From: Anaerolineales bacterium UBA2200
GTDB taxonomy: Bacteria > Chloroflexota > Anaerolineae > UBA2200
Length of the DNA: 60,880 bases
Reading direction: 5' to 3'
Assembly (NCBI GenBank): GCA_002327925.1
Contig: DCVA01000004.1
Location: forward strand, 1-60,880
Made by a program: the position numbers and the translations under genes. Positions 16,249 through 25,355 of the stretch are shown here, piece after piece (within the stretch, counting starts at the first letter, position 1; each line of letters opens with the position of its first letter). The notes beneath the pieces are model-generated. The model saw only the letters and a list, made by a program, of their open reading frames with translations. It was not told the DNA's origin and did no database searches.

Positions 16249-17166
16249 ATGAGCGAGTCACTGCTGATCCCCGAGCAGCCACCCAATCACAGGTCGGGAT
16301 TCGTGGCTCTGGTAGGCCGGCCCAGCGTGGGCAAATCGACCCTCGTCAACGCGCTGGTCGGCCAGAAGGTCGCCATCGTCTCCAACAAGCCTCAGACCAC
16401 GCGCAACCGCATTCTGGGTATCGTTACCAGGGCCGATTCGCAGGTCGTCTTTGTGGACACGCCGGGCATCCACCGCCCCATGCACAAGCTGGGCGAGATC
16501 ATGGTGACGACGGCGCAGAGGGCTGTTCCGGACGCGGACCTCGCTCTCTTTGTCGTCGACGCCAGCGCCAACCCGTCGGAAGAAGATCGGATCGTGGCGC
16601 ACATGCTGGCCGGAAGGAGAGTGCCGGTCCTGCTGGTGCTCAACAAGATGGATCACCTGTCGGCCGACAGGGTCAAGATGAACGTAGATGCCTACCAGGC
16701 GCTGGGTCAGTTCGCGGACTGGACCATGACTTCCGCCCTGCGGGGCGACAACGTGCCCGAACTGCTCGAGCTGATCATCTCACGCCTTCCTCTCGGTCCT
16801 CGCTACTTTCCGGAGGGGCAGGTTACGGATGCGACCGAGCGCTTTATTGCCGGCGAGCTGATCCGTGAACAGGTGCTGCGCCTGCTGCGCGAGGAGGTGC
16901 CCTACTCCATCGCTGTGGTAGTGGACAAGTTCTCGGAGCGCCGTCCAGATCTTACCGACATCGAGGCCACCATTTATGTTGAAAAGGACTCGCAAAAAGG
17001 CATCGTCATCGGGCGATCCGGCCAGATGCTGAAGGACATTGGCAGCGCGGCGCGAGTGGAGATTCAAAGGATGCTCGACACACAGGTCTTCCTGAAGCTA
17101 TGGGTGAAGGTGCAACCCAAGTGGCGAAGCGATCAGGCGGCCCTGCGTCAGGTGGGCTACAGCTAG
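16249..17166 (+). CDS. era: GTPase Era
   Basis: 305 aa. GTPase required for 30S maturation that binds the 3' end of 16S rRNA. G1 GRPSVGKST (23-31), G2 region KPQTTRNRI, G3 DTPGIHRP, G4 NKMD, then a C-terminal KH domain with GIVIGRSGQMLKDIG and the LWVKVQPKWR ending. Begins 9 nt after the transporter gene. An intact Era with normal length and all motifs. Confidence 0.96.
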   Translation: MSESLLIPEQPPNHRSGFVALVGRPSVGKSTLVNALVGQKVAIVSNKPQTTRNRILGIVTRADSQVVFVDTPGIHRPMHKLGEIMVTTAQRAVPDADLALFVVDASANPSEEDRIVAHMLAGRRVPVLLVLNKMDHLSADRVKMNVDAYQALGQFADWTMTSALRGDNVPELLELIISRLPLGPRYFPEGQVTDATERFIAGELIREQVLRLLREEVPYSIAVVVDKFSERRPDLTDIEATIYVEKDSQKGIVIGRSGQMLKDIGSAARVEIQRMLDTQVFLKLWVKVQPKWRSDQAALRQVGYS

Positions 17167-17180
17167 GGGACCGCAGACCC

Positions 17181-18032
17181 ATGACCGTTGAGGCGGCCGT
17201 CGGAGCGGGTGTGACCCCCGGTCCCGCTCGCATCTGGATCGGCGGGCAGGGATTCAGCCCGCGCGACTGGGTGGGCACGTTCTACCCGCCGGGCTGGCCC
17301 AGCAAACAGTTCCTGCCTTTCTATGCCCGCGTGTTCGACACGGTCGAGCTGAACACCACCTTCTACGCTATCCCCTCAGCGGCCACCATTCTTGCCTGGC
17401 GCGACCGCGTACCGGCAGATTTCAGCTTTTGCGCCAAGATGCCTCGTGTCATTACCCACGACAAGCAGTTGCAGGGGATCGAGGGCGAGCTCTATACATT
17501 CCTGGATCGTATCGCCCTGCTCGGCGACAAGCTGGGCGTAGTGGTGATCCAGTTTCCCGCGTCCTTCTCCCGCCGCCACGAGGAGCGCCTGCGCACTTTT
17601 CTCCCTCTGTTGCCCGCGCACATGCGCTTTGCCGTCGAGTTCCGCAACCGTTCCTGGGATCACCCGGAGGTATTCGCCCTGCTGCGCGAGTCGAACATTG
17701 CCTGGTGCACCACGCACTGGCAGGACCTGCCGCCCGTCGTGGAGGTTACGGCGGATTTCGCCTACTTCCGGCTGGTGGGCTATCACGAAGAGTTCTCACG
17801 CCTGGATGAGGTGCAGCGCGACCGCAGCACCGAGCTCGAGTTCTGGGCGCGGGCAATCGAAGAGCTCGGCCAGCGCGTCAGCCGCATTCACGTCTACATC
17901 AACAACCACTATGAGGGCCACTCGCCCGCCACGTTGAATCGACTCAAGGACCTGCTGGGTCTTGCCGCAGTTGACCCGCGCAGTCTGTGGCCCGGACCTC
18001 AGAAGTCCCTGCCCGGACTACATCGCGACTGA
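17181..18032 (+). CDS. DUF72 family protein (TIM-barrel)
   Basis: 283 aa from ATG 17181. Family signatures are IWIGGQGFSPRDWVGTFYP, FDTVELNTTFYAIPS, FSFCAKMPRVITHD, VVIQFPASF, FAVEFRNRSW and the C-terminal VYINNHYEGHSPATLNRL. DUF72 (YecE-like) has a TIM-barrel fold and unknown activity. It is commonly found near DNA/RNA metabolism genes. It follows era by 14 nt and closes the operon before a strong terminator. Confidence 0.9.
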   Translation: MTVEAAVGAGVTPGPARIWIGGQGFSPRDWVGTFYPPGWPSKQFLPFYARVFDTVELNTTFYAIPSAATILAWRDRVPADFSFCAKMPRVITHDKQLQGIEGELYTFLDRIALLGDKLGVVVIQFPASFSRRHEERLRTFLPLLPAHMRFAVEFRNRSWDHPEVFALLRESNIAWCTTHWQDLPPVVEVTADFAYFRLVGYHEEFSRLDEVQRDRSTELEFWARAIEELGQRVSRIHVYINNHYEGHSPATLNRLKDLLGLAAVDPRSLWPGPQKSLPGLHRD

Positions 18033-18048
18033 TCCCCAACTGGCAAAG

Positions 18049-18085
18049 GGACCGGCACCGCGCTACGCGGTGCCGGTCCTGGTTT
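18049..18085 (+). terminator. Strong intrinsic terminator after the DUF72 gene
   Basis: Stem of about 14 bp GGACCGGCACCGCG / CGCGGTGCCGGTCC with a CTA loop, followed by TGGTTTCT. Ends the plus-strand block that starts with rplU/tdk. Confidence 0.8.
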
Positions 18086-18125
18086 CTGCTGTGTCGGCTC
18101 ACCGAGCCGACTAGAACCCGGCCCG

Positions 18126-18467
18126 TCAGGGGGTGGTCGGTGTTGGCAAAGCCGTCGGCTGGGGGCTTTGCGTGGCGGTAGCCGTCCGTACGGCCGTCCG
18201 GGTGCTTGTTGGCGGCGCAGTGGACGTGTGGGCAGGCGGCGCGGTGGACGTGGGCGAAGGCGGTGGCGGCGGAACCCGCGTGTTGGTTGCCGTCGCGGTT
18301 GCGGTTGGGGTATCTGTTGGCGTAGGGGTGACCGTCTGGGTCAGCGTGGGCATACGGAACGCCAGCGGGAAGAAAGTGACTTGCCTCTCCTCAATGAGCG
18401 CCCCGCCGGCCCACGAAAACAGGAGGAAAAACAGGGTAGCCGTGAGCAGCCCTCTATTCGGCCGCAT
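18126..18467 (-). CDS. Small exported Thr/Pro-rich protein
   Basis: 113 aa from ATG 18467 (a further-upstream ATG at 18482 is possible). One hydrophobic segment (LLTATLFFLLFSWAGGALI) acts as signal or anchor, then about 20 ordinary residues, then a low-complexity tail of TPT/TAT/PPP repeats to the end. No recognised domain. Similar tails occur on the lipoproteins at 7971 and 41252 and the kinase at 57456, so this looks like a cell-surface spacer protein of the same style. Biased composition makes gene status less certain. Confidence 0.5.
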   Translation of the reverse strand: MRPNRGLLTATLFFLLFSWAGGALIEERQVTFFPLAFRMPTLTQTVTPTPTDTPTATATATNTRVPPPPPSPTSTAPPAHTSTAPPTSTRTAVRTATATQSPQPTALPTPTTP

Positions 18468-18575
18468 TTCCTCGCCTCCCACGCTCCAGTAATGCTGCTT
18501 TGACTGCGGTCTGCTCCGCGGCCGGAGCTACGCCCTCACCCCGCACCTCGCCGACGGGTCCCACAGATGTGTCGC

Positions 18576-20267
18576 TCAACGGGTCCCCTTTCGGGCCAGA
18601 CCGGGCTTCTCCTCGGCCACCAGCTTGCGCCGCAGTGTCTTGCCCACGTTGGTCTTGGGCAGTTCCTGACGGAACTCGACTCGCGTGGGTACCTTGTATT
18701 TGGCCATCTTGCCGCGACAGTAGGAGATGATTTCCTGTTCCGTGGCTGCCTCTCCCTCCTTCAGAACGAGGTACGCCTTGACTGTCTCCCCTCTGAACGG
18801 GTCTGGAATCCCCGCCACCACCGCTTCCTTCACCTTGGGATGCTGGTAGAGCACCTCTTCGACATCGCGCGGGTAGACATTCAGGCCTCCGGCGATAATC
18901 ATGTCCTTCTTGCGGTCGACGATGCGAAAGTAGCCGTCTTCGTCCATCACGGCGATGTCGCCTGTGAACAGCCAGCCATCGCGCAGGGCGACAGCCGTCT
19001 CCTCCGGCTGGTTCCAGTAGCCCTTCATCACCTGGGGGCCACGGATGACCAGCTCGCCCGGCTCGCCCGGGGCCAGATCATGCCTGCCTGTATCCAGGTC
19101 GACGATTCTGGCTTCTGTGTCGGGAAAGGGCAGGCCCACCGTTCCGAGCTTGCTCTGCCCGTAGATCGGGTTGGCGTGGGTCACCGGCGAGGCCTCGCTC
19201 AGGCCGTAGCCCTCGACCAGATGCCCGCCGGTCAGCTCCTGGAATCTTCTCTGCACCTCTTCCGGCAGTGCCGCTGCCCCGCTGATGCAGGCACGGATGG
19301 TGCGAATGTTCACCTTGCCGATGTCGCGGTAGTTGTTGAAGGCCACGTACATCGATGGCACGCCGGGGAAGAACGTGGGGCGGTGCCGGTTGGTGTACTT
19401 GACCATGGCAGGTATGTCGCGCGGGTTGGGGATCAGCAGCATCGAGGCAGCGGCCTTGACGCTCAGGTTCAAACACGTTGTCATACCGAAACTGTGCGAG
19501 AGGGGCAGGGCGGCAAGGGTTACCTCTTGACCTTCCCGAAGGTCGGGCACCCAGCTCAAGCACTGCAACGCGTTGGCCTGCAGAGATGCATGGCTCAACT
19601 CGGCGCCCTTGGGTACCCCTGTGGTGCCCCCTGTGTAGAGCAGCACCGCCGTGTCGCCCGGCTCCACCTTCACGCTGGAGGGCGCCGCGGGCGCAGAACT
19701 GAGCAGGTCCTGCAACCAGTACGTATTCGGTTCGGCCGAGATGATCTGGCGGTCGCCTTCGCGTTTTTCGCGAAAGAGGGTGAACAGCTGCCTCAGCAGG
19801 GGCGGGAAGTACTCCTTGATGTTGGTCAGGATGACGTGCTTCAGCCTCGTGCGGGCGCGCACCTCCCTGACGATGGGGTAGAAGCGGCTTAACACCAGCA
19901 ACACCTCTACCCCAGAGTCGTTGAGCTGGTGCTCGACCTCTCGCGCCGCGTAGAGGGGATCAAAAGGCACCACGATAGCCCCGGCTCTGAGCGCACCATA
20001 GTAGCCGAAGACGAACTGCGGGCTGTTGGCCAGGTACAGACCGACGCGATCCCCTTTGGCCACGCCGAGGCCCTGCAGGGCGGCGGCGAAGCCACTGGAC
20101 AGGGCGTCGACCTGGCCATAGGTGAGCGTGGCGCCCATGAAGAAGGTCGCGGCGACATCGGCATGCCTGCTTGCCGTGAGGTCGAGGTTCACGGGCAAGG
20201 GATGTCGGGGATACGACAGAGTGGCAGGGACGGCTGATTCATAGTGGTGCAGCCAGGGCTTGTCCAT
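18576..20267 (-). CDS. Long-chain acyl-CoA synthetase (AMP-forming)
   Basis: 563 aa from ATG 20267. Activates fatty acids to acyl-CoA via acyl-AMP. ANL-superfamily motifs: P-loop-like LLYTGGTTGVPKGAELSH, GYGLSEASPVTH, the GWLFTGDIAVMDEDGYF segment and IVDRKKDMIIAGGLNVYPRD, and the catalytic lysine region LPKTNVGKTLRRKL near the C-terminus. FadD-like overall. Substrate chain length is not readable from sequence. It stands alone, transcribed toward the TP-rich gene. Confidence 0.9.
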   Translation of the reverse strand: MDKPWLHHYESAVPATLSYPRHPLPVNLDLTASRHADVAATFFMGATLTYGQVDALSSGFAAALQGLGVAKGDRVGLYLANSPQFVFGYYGALRAGAIVVPFDPLYAAREVEHQLNDSGVEVLLVLSRFYPIVREVRARTRLKHVILTNIKEYFPPLLRQLFTLFREKREGDRQIISAEPNTYWLQDLLSSAPAAPSSVKVEPGDTAVLLYTGGTTGVPKGAELSHASLQANALQCLSWVPDLREGQEVTLAALPLSHSFGMTTCLNLSVKAAASMLLIPNPRDIPAMVKYTNRHRPTFFPGVPSMYVAFNNYRDIGKVNIRTIRACISGAAALPEEVQRRFQELTGGHLVEGYGLSEASPVTHANPIYGQSKLGTVGLPFPDTEARIVDLDTGRHDLAPGEPGELVIRGPQVMKGYWNQPEETAVALRDGWLFTGDIAVMDEDGYFRIVDRKKDMIIAGGLNVYPRDVEEVLYQHPKVKEAVVAGIPDPFRGETVKAYLVLKEGEAATEQEIISYCRGKMAKYKVPTRVEFRQELPKTNVGKTLRRKLVAEEKPGLARKGTR

Positions 20268-20446
20268 TCGCTGGGTTCCCCCCTTGGTACCAGAGCCACG
20301 GACCGGAGCCAGAGCCGGCCCGGTCAATGGGTCCCGAAGAAGCCTCCCCCATTGTAGCCAGGCGACCAACGCCCGCCAAATACGGCAGGCAGGCCCGGCC
20401 CCGGGAGCGGCACGATCCTGCCCCGGCAGCCGGGCGCTGCTAAAGT

Positions 20447-22294
20447 CTACTCCACGGTCACAGATTTGGCGAGGTTGCGCGGCTGGTCGACGTCACAGCC
20501 GAGTCGGACGGCGATGTGGTAGGCCAGGAACTGCAGCGGAATGACGGTGAGCACAGGCATCAGCCAGGGCGAAGCCGCCGGCACGAAGAGGGTATGATTT
20601 GCCTTCTCCGCCACCTCTTCATCTCCCTCCGTGGCCACGGCAATGACGATCCCGCCCCTCACTCGCACCTGCTCGATGTTGCTGAGCATCTTTTCGCGCA
20701 CGCTATCGCGAACGGCGATGGCCACCACAGGCATGTTCTCGTCGATCAGCGCGATGGGACCGTGCTTCATCTCCCCTGCCGGGTAACCCTCGGCGTGGAT
20801 GTAGGAGAGCTCCTTCAACTTGAGAGCGCCTTCCAGCGCGTTGGGGTAGTTGATGCCGCGGCCGAGGTACAGAAAGTCTCGCCGTTTGAAGTAGAGCTGC
20901 GCCAGCTCCTCATAGTCGCGGCCTTCGGCGAGAATGCGTCCCACCAGACCAGGGAGCTCGACCAGGTCCTGCAGGAGGCGCTCGCGCGACGGTTGGTCGA
21001 GCGTACCCCGCTCCTGACCCAGGTACACGCCCAGCATGTAGCAAGCCACAATCATGGACGTGAAGGCTTTGGTTGAGGCGACTCCGATTTCCGGTCCGGC
21101 ATTCAGGTATATGGTCCCGTCGGCGAGCCTGGCCAGCTGACTGCCGATGACGTTGGTGATGCCCAGGCAGCGAAGGCCTCTGCCGCGCGCCTCTTCCATC
21201 GCCGCCAGAGTGTCGACCGTCTCGCCGGACTGGCTGATGGCCAGGAGTACGTCGTGCTCCGGATCGAGCAGCGGGCGGCGATAGCGGAACTCGGAGCCAT
21301 AGTCCACGTCGACGGGGACCTGTGCCAGCCCTTCGATCAAGAACTTGCTCAGGAGGGCAGCGTGCCAGGCAGTGCCACAGGCCACGGAATGGAAACGCCG
21401 GATGTCGCGGCAACTCTCGCCGGAAAAGGACCGGAGACCGTCCAATTCCACCCGGCCTTTGTCGAGGTCCAGCCGGCCGCGGATCACGTCGGTCACGGAA
21501 CGGGCCTGCTCGCAGATCTCCTTGAGCATGAAATGCTTGAAACCCTCTTTGGCCACCGAGACGGGATCCCAGGGGATAACGTGGATCTGCTTGGTCAGAG
21601 GCTGGCCCGCCAGGGTCATGAATTGCGCCCCGCCGGCTTCGATTACGGCCATCTCGCGATCCTCGACAAAGCTGACACGCTGAGTGTGGTCTAGAATGGC
21701 GGGCATGTCCGAGGCGATCAGCATCTCGTCCTGCCCGTAGCCGACGACAATGCCGCCCGCATTGCCGAGGCGTGCCGCGATGATCTTGCCCGGGTCAAGG
21801 GAGCTGAGCACCACCACAGCACTGGCACCCTGGAGTCGCAGCAAAGCCCGCTGCACAGCGGTCACCAGGTCTCCCGACTCCCGGCGGTACTCTTCCACCA
21901 GATGCACGATGGCCTCTGTGTCCGTCTGAGAACGGAAAACATGCCCATGCTCCAGCAGCTCGGCCTTGAGAGCGCGATAGTTCTCCACGATGCCGTTCTG
22001 GATCACCACGATCTCGCCGTGGCAGTCCGTGTGCGGATGGGTGTTCGCCTCGGTCACGGCGCCGTGCGTGGCCCAGCGCGTGTGGCCGATCCCGACCTGA
22101 CCGCGGGTCGGCTGCTCGACAAGCAGCCTGGCCAGGTTCTCGATCTTGCCGACGCTGCGGCGCAGAGCCAGCCGCCCGCCGTCCAGAACCGCCAGCCCGG
22201 CCGAGTCGTAGCCGCGGTATTCAAGGCGCCGCAGACCCTCGAGGACAATCGGTCCGGCCTTGCGGTGCCCGACATAGCCAACAATGCCGCACAT
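20447..22294 (-). CDS. glmS: Glutamine-fructose-6-phosphate aminotransferase
   Basis: 615 aa, the full GlmS length. ATG 22294, with GGAGGG upstream, gives the diagnostic N-terminus MCGIVGYVG, whose Cys2 is the glutaminase nucleophile. The glutamine amidotransferase type-2 half (GIGHTRWATHG, HTDCHGEIVVIQNGI) is followed by two SIS sugar-phosphate isomerase domains (ISQSGETVDTLAA, STKAFTSMI) and the conserved C-terminus DVDQPRNLAKSVTVE. It makes glucosamine-6-phosphate for peptidoglycan. Expression is predicted to be controlled by the ribozyme in its leader (22392-22628). Confidence 0.97.
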   Translation of the reverse strand: MCGIVGYVGHRKAGPIVLEGLRRLEYRGYDSAGLAVLDGGRLALRRSVGKIENLARLLVEQPTRGQVGIGHTRWATHGAVTEANTHPHTDCHGEIVVIQNGIVENYRALKAELLEHGHVFRSQTDTEAIVHLVEEYRRESGDLVTAVQRALLRLQGASAVVVLSSLDPGKIIAARLGNAGGIVVGYGQDEMLIASDMPAILDHTQRVSFVEDREMAVIEAGGAQFMTLAGQPLTKQIHVIPWDPVSVAKEGFKHFMLKEICEQARSVTDVIRGRLDLDKGRVELDGLRSFSGESCRDIRRFHSVACGTAWHAALLSKFLIEGLAQVPVDVDYGSEFRYRRPLLDPEHDVLLAISQSGETVDTLAAMEEARGRGLRCLGITNVIGSQLARLADGTIYLNAGPEIGVASTKAFTSMIVACYMLGVYLGQERGTLDQPSRERLLQDLVELPGLVGRILAEGRDYEELAQLYFKRRDFLYLGRGINYPNALEGALKLKELSYIHAEGYPAGEMKHGPIALIDENMPVVAIAVRDSVREKMLSNIEQVRVRGGIVIAVATEGDEEVAEKANHTLFVPAASPWLMPVLTVIPLQFLAYHIAVRLGCDVDQPRNLAKSVTVE

Positions 22295-22391
22295 AGGGGG
22301 TCCCTCCATAGAAGTTGGGTTCGGAGCCAGACAGGGGCCGGCTACGGCACAGCCGCAGCCAGGGGTCCCGGGGTCAAACCCGGCCCTCTCC

Positions 22392-22628
22392 GAGATGTGC
22401 CACTGCGGTCCTTTTGTCCTCGCAGTCACCTGCGGGCGTTGTGAGACCGCGCTGTCCCTGGGGGGGAAAGAAGGGGATGTGGCATCCCCGGAGGCTTCCG
22501 CTGATCTCTCGATTTTCTCCCGCCGCAGGACCCGGCTCAAGACCAGGTCGGCCTGCGTGGGATTAACTCCGCCCTGCGGCGGAGAACCTCCACCTCGTCA
22601 GCTGCGTGTGCAAAGCAGCCCGTGCGCC
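22392..22628 (-). ncRNA. glmS ribozyme (glucosamine-6-phosphate-activated self-cleaving riboswitch)
   Basis: Lies about 100 nt upstream of glmS on the same strand. Matches to the known ribozyme, in order: GCGC at the cleavage site (cut expected between 22628 and 22627); P1 stem GCTGC/GCAGC (22619-22615 with 22605-22601); core CTGACGAGG then GGAGG (22591-22587); AATCGAGAGATCAGCGGA (22514-22497), close to the Bacillus AUCGAGAUUUCGGCGGA; closing CCTCC (22494-22490); P3 GGGGATG/CATCCCC; and the P4 region with a GTGA tetraloop closed by CGCAG/CTGCG then GGACAAAAGG, where the Bacillus stem has different bases but the same pairing. A roughly 70-nt insertion (22586-22518) folds into two hairpins. Confidence 0.92.
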
Positions 22629-22687
22629 GTTCTCCCTGACCTGTCACCCCTTCCGTTCGACTAGCAGGCACCTCCTCTCACTTTGCC

Positions 22688-22712
22688 GGCCGGAGGCAGC
22701 TGGCCTCCGGCC
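22688..22712 (-). terminator. GC-rich hairpin after rubrerythrin
   Basis: Perfect 10-bp inverted repeat GGCCGGAGGC / GCCTCCGGCC with a 5-nt loop, just past the rubrerythrin stop and before the glmS leader. No U-tract, so it may be a pause/stabiliser rather than an intrinsic terminator. Confidence 0.4.
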
Positions 22713-22724
22713 GCGATTTCCACC

Positions 22725-23300
22725 CTAATAGTTCTCGACCAGGAGCTCGAAAAAGGCCCGCGGGTGGGCACAGGCCGGGCAGGCATCGGGCGCCGCCTTG
22801 CCTTCATGGATGTAGCCGCAGTTGCGGCATCTCCACCGAACGACCTTCTCACGCGCAAACACGCGGCCCTGCTCTATGTTCCCCAGCAGAGCACGGTAGC
22901 GCTTCTCGTGACCCTCTTCGGCCACACTGACAGAGCGAAACAGCGCGGCAACCGCAGGAAAGCCTTCCTTCTCGGCAGTCTGAGCGAACTCGGGGTACAT
23001 CTTGCTGTGCTCGTGGTTCTCCCCCGCCGCCGCGGCAGCCAGGTTCGCTTTGGTATCCGCGATGATTCCGGCCGGGAAGGAACCGTTTACTTCAACCTCG
23101 CCCCCTTCCAGCAACTGGAAGAAGCGTTTGGCATGCTCCTTCTCCTGATCCGCCGTTTCCAGAAAGACTGCTGTCACCTGCTCGTAGCCTTCCTTCTTGG
23201 CCGCTGACGCAAAGTACGTGTAGCGATTTCTGGCCTGCGACTCGCCAGCGAAGGACAGCAGCAGGTTCTTCTCCGTCTGGGTCCCTTTCAGACTTTTCAT
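22725..23300 (-). CDS. Rubrerythrin
   Basis: 191 aa from ATG 23300. Non-haem di-iron peroxidase that reduces H2O2 in anaerobes. The ferritin-like domain shows the glutamate/histidine ligand motifs (FAGESQARNRY, ETADQEKEHAKRFF, EFAQTAEKEGF, VSVAEEGHEKRY), followed by a C-terminal rubredoxin domain with CRNCGY and CPACAHP. It starts 14 nt after the rubredoxin-flavoprotein gene, so the two form an oxidative-stress operon in which the neighbouring rubredoxin could supply electrons. Confidence 0.95.
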   Translation of the reverse strand: MKSLKGTQTEKNLLLSFAGESQARNRYTYFASAAKKEGYEQVTAVFLETADQEKEHAKRFFQLLEGGEVEVNGSFPAGIIADTKANLAAAAAGENHEHSKMYPEFAQTAEKEGFPAVAALFRSVSVAEEGHEKRYRALLGNIEQGRVFAREKVVRWRCRNCGYIHEGKAAPDACPACAHPRAFFELLVENY

Positions 23301-23314
23301 CGGTGATCTTCTCC

Positions 23315-24007
23315 TCAAGCCAGCTTCTTGAACTCGCTCTTGGCTGCGCCGCACACAGGGCAGATCCAGTCGTCAGGAATGTCCTCGAACGCCGTGCCCG
23401 GCTTGACGCCGCTGTCGGGATCTCCGACTGCCGGGTCATACACATAGCCGCACACTGAGCACTCCCACTTGTCCGCCGACCTGGCTTCCTTCACGGGCTC
23501 TTCCTTGATGTAGGTCGGCGCGGTCTTGGGCGACTTGCCGCCCTTGACCATGTGGTAGTATGCATAGGTCATCGGTTCGGCAGCCGCATCCAGCACGTCA
23601 GCATCGACTACCTTACCCAGAAAGACCGTGTGCGTCCCGGCATCCATGCTGTCTACGACCTCAGCCTCCAAGAAGGCAATGGCGTGGTCGAGGACGATGG
23701 GCGCCCCGGTCTGCCCCATGCGGCTGTTGACACCATCGAACTTGGGCGTGTCACGGCCCGATTTGAAGCCAAAGCGGCCAATGAACTCGATGGGTGTCGA
23801 GGTTGAGAGCACAGACACGCTGAACACCTTGCTGGTTTGCACGAAATCGTGGGTCAGGTTCTGCTTGTTGAGGCACACAGCAACCATCGCCGGGTCGGAG
23901 GTCGTCTGGATCACGGTGTTGGCAATCTGCCCGTTAATCTGGCCCGCTTTGGTGGAGCTGACTACGTACATGCCGTATGTGATCTTGTGCATCGCCTTAG
24001 GGTTCAT
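23315..24007 (-). CDS. High-molecular-weight rubredoxin (flavin reductase-like domain plus rubredoxin)
   Basis: 230 aa. Residues 1 to about 150 are an FMN-binding flavin-reductase-like domain (HKITYGMYVVSS, NGQIANTVIQTTSDP, AVCLNKQN); residues 176-230 are a complete rubredoxin (WECSVCGYVYDP and ICPVCGAAKSEF, four Cys iron ligands). Proteins of this type (Hrb of Moorella) pass electrons from NAD(P)H oxidoreductases to flavodiiron proteins or rubrerythrin. Located immediately before rubrerythrin and co-transcribed. Confidence 0.92.
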   Translation of the reverse strand: MNPKAMHKITYGMYVVSSTKAGQINGQIANTVIQTTSDPAMVAVCLNKQNLTHDFVQTSKVFSVSVLSTSTPIEFIGRFGFKSGRDTPKFDGVNSRMGQTGAPIVLDHAIAFLEAEVVDSMDAGTHTVFLGKVVDADVLDAAAEPMTYAYYHMVKGGKSPKTAPTYIKEEPVKEARSADKWECSVCGYVYDPAVGDPDSGVKPGTAFEDIPDDWICPVCGAAKSEFKKLA

Positions 24008-24130
24008 AGGATCATACCTTTCTGAGATGCAGATTCCGACGGAGTAGACCGTCGCCTAATGGCACATTCTATCCCTACCCAGGCAATCGGTCAAGTGATC
24101 GCCCCCGCGCCCCCCCGGCCGAGTGAAGAC

Positions 24131-24164
24131 AAAAAAAGGCACTGCCGCCAGGCGGCAGTGCCCC
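24131..24164 (-). terminator. Strong intrinsic terminator at the end of the N-ATPase/mrp operon
   Basis: On the minus strand a 12-bp stem GGCACTGCCGCC / GGCGGCAGTGCC with a single-base loop region, followed by seven T. It lies 13 nt after the mrp stop. The best terminator in the window. Confidence 0.92.
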
Positions 24165-24176
24165 GGTGAATAGCCC

Positions 24177-25319
24177 CTACATGCTGCTGCAGGCAGGAGT
24201 CTTGCTGAGTTCGGGCGGCTTGCGCTGCCCGGCCGGAGTGAGCAGCGTGATGGCTGCAGAGATCGGCTCAAACGCTTCCGCATCGTACGACTCGATCTGT
24301 CCCTTGTCGCAGCGGATGGCGAGCTCCGGATCGAGCGGCACGCGTCCCAGCAGAGGCACGCCCAGGGCAAGAGCCGTCTGCTCTGCGTTGCTGGGACCAA
24401 AGACTTCAATTTCCTTCCCGCAGTCCGGGCACTTCACATAGCTCATATTCTCAACCAGGCCAATGACCGGTACCTCCATCATCCTGGCCATTCCCCCTGC
24501 CTTACGCACCACCATGCCTGCCAGGTCCTGCGGCGATGTGACCAGCACAACCCCGTTCAGCGGAATACCATTCATCACCGTCAATGTCGCATCGGAGGTG
24601 CCCGGGGGAAGGTCGATGATCAGAGTGTCGAGCTTTTCCCAGAGCACGCTGCTCCAGAACTGCTGGATCGCGCTGGTGATGAGCGGCCCGCGCCAGATGA
24701 TCGGAACATCCGCGTCCGACAGCAGCAGGTTGATGGACATCACCTTGATTCCGGTCGAGCTCAGCGAGGGCATCAGACCCAGCGGGGTCGGCCTCGGCAG
24801 GGCCTTGACTCCGAACAGATGCGGGATGCTGGGGCCTGTGATGTCTGCGTCCAGGATTCCCACGTTCTGACCCTGACGACGCAAAGCAACGGCAAGCAGC
24901 GCAGAAACGGACGATTTGCCCACGCCGCCCTTGCCGCTCAACACGGCGATGATACGCTTAACCTCATTGAACTGCGCTGCATCCGGCGGCTCCTGGGTTT
25001 CCGAGCTGGCGCCGCGCCCTGCCCCATCCTGTGCAGGGCTTTCTTGCCGAGAGATGATCTTTGCCCGCTCGGCATCGGTCATCTCGGCCAGTCTCACTTT
25101 GACCTGAAGATCGTGGTCCAGTTTCGCGATGGCCGCGGTAATGTCGTTGGCCATGCGGTTCTTCAGCGGGCAGGCCATTGTCGTGAGGACGAGAGTCACT
25201 TCGACCTGGCTCCCGGATACCTGCACGTCGCGGACCATGCCGAGCTCGAGGATGCCCCGACCCAGCTCCGGATCCTGAACGCCCTGCAGGGCCTGTAGTA
25301 CCTGTTCTTGCGTTACCAT
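24177..25319 (-). CDS. Mrp/ApbC-type Fe-S cluster carrier ATPase
   Basis: 380 aa. N-terminal DUF59/MIP18 domain (about 1-80, VLTTMACPLKNRM) joined to a deviant P-loop ATPase (SGKGGVGKSS about 130, DADITGPSIPHLFG, DLPPGTSDATLT) with CPDCG, the CxxC that holds a bridging cluster. Delivers Fe-S clusters to apo-proteins. It begins 36 bp after atpG on the same strand with no terminator between, so it belongs to the N-ATPase transcript. The DarA-like protein two genes upstream carries a CxxCxxC motif, so a functional link is possible but unproven. Confidence 0.92.
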   Translation of the reverse strand: MVTQEQVLQALQGVQDPELGRGILELGMVRDVQVSGSQVEVTLVLTTMACPLKNRMANDITAAIAKLDHDLQVKVRLAEMTDAERAKIISRQESPAQDGAGRGASSETQEPPDAAQFNEVKRIIAVLSGKGGVGKSSVSALLAVALRRQGQNVGILDADITGPSIPHLFGVKALPRPTPLGLMPSLSSTGIKVMSINLLLSDADVPIIWRGPLITSAIQQFWSSVLWEKLDTLIIDLPPGTSDATLTVMNGIPLNGVVLVTSPQDLAGMVVRKAGGMARMMEVPVIGLVENMSYVKCPDCGKEIEVFGPSNAEQTALALGVPLLGRVPLDPELAIRCDKGQIESYDAEAFEPISAAITLLTPAGQRKPPELSKTPACSSM

Positions 25320-25355
25320 AGTGTATGTCTGTCTCTCCCTGTCAATATTCGCTTG

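Noticed and set aside
18567..19892. 441-codon plus-strand frame
   Set aside because: Antisense to the acyl-CoA synthetase, whose motifs are all in the minus frame.
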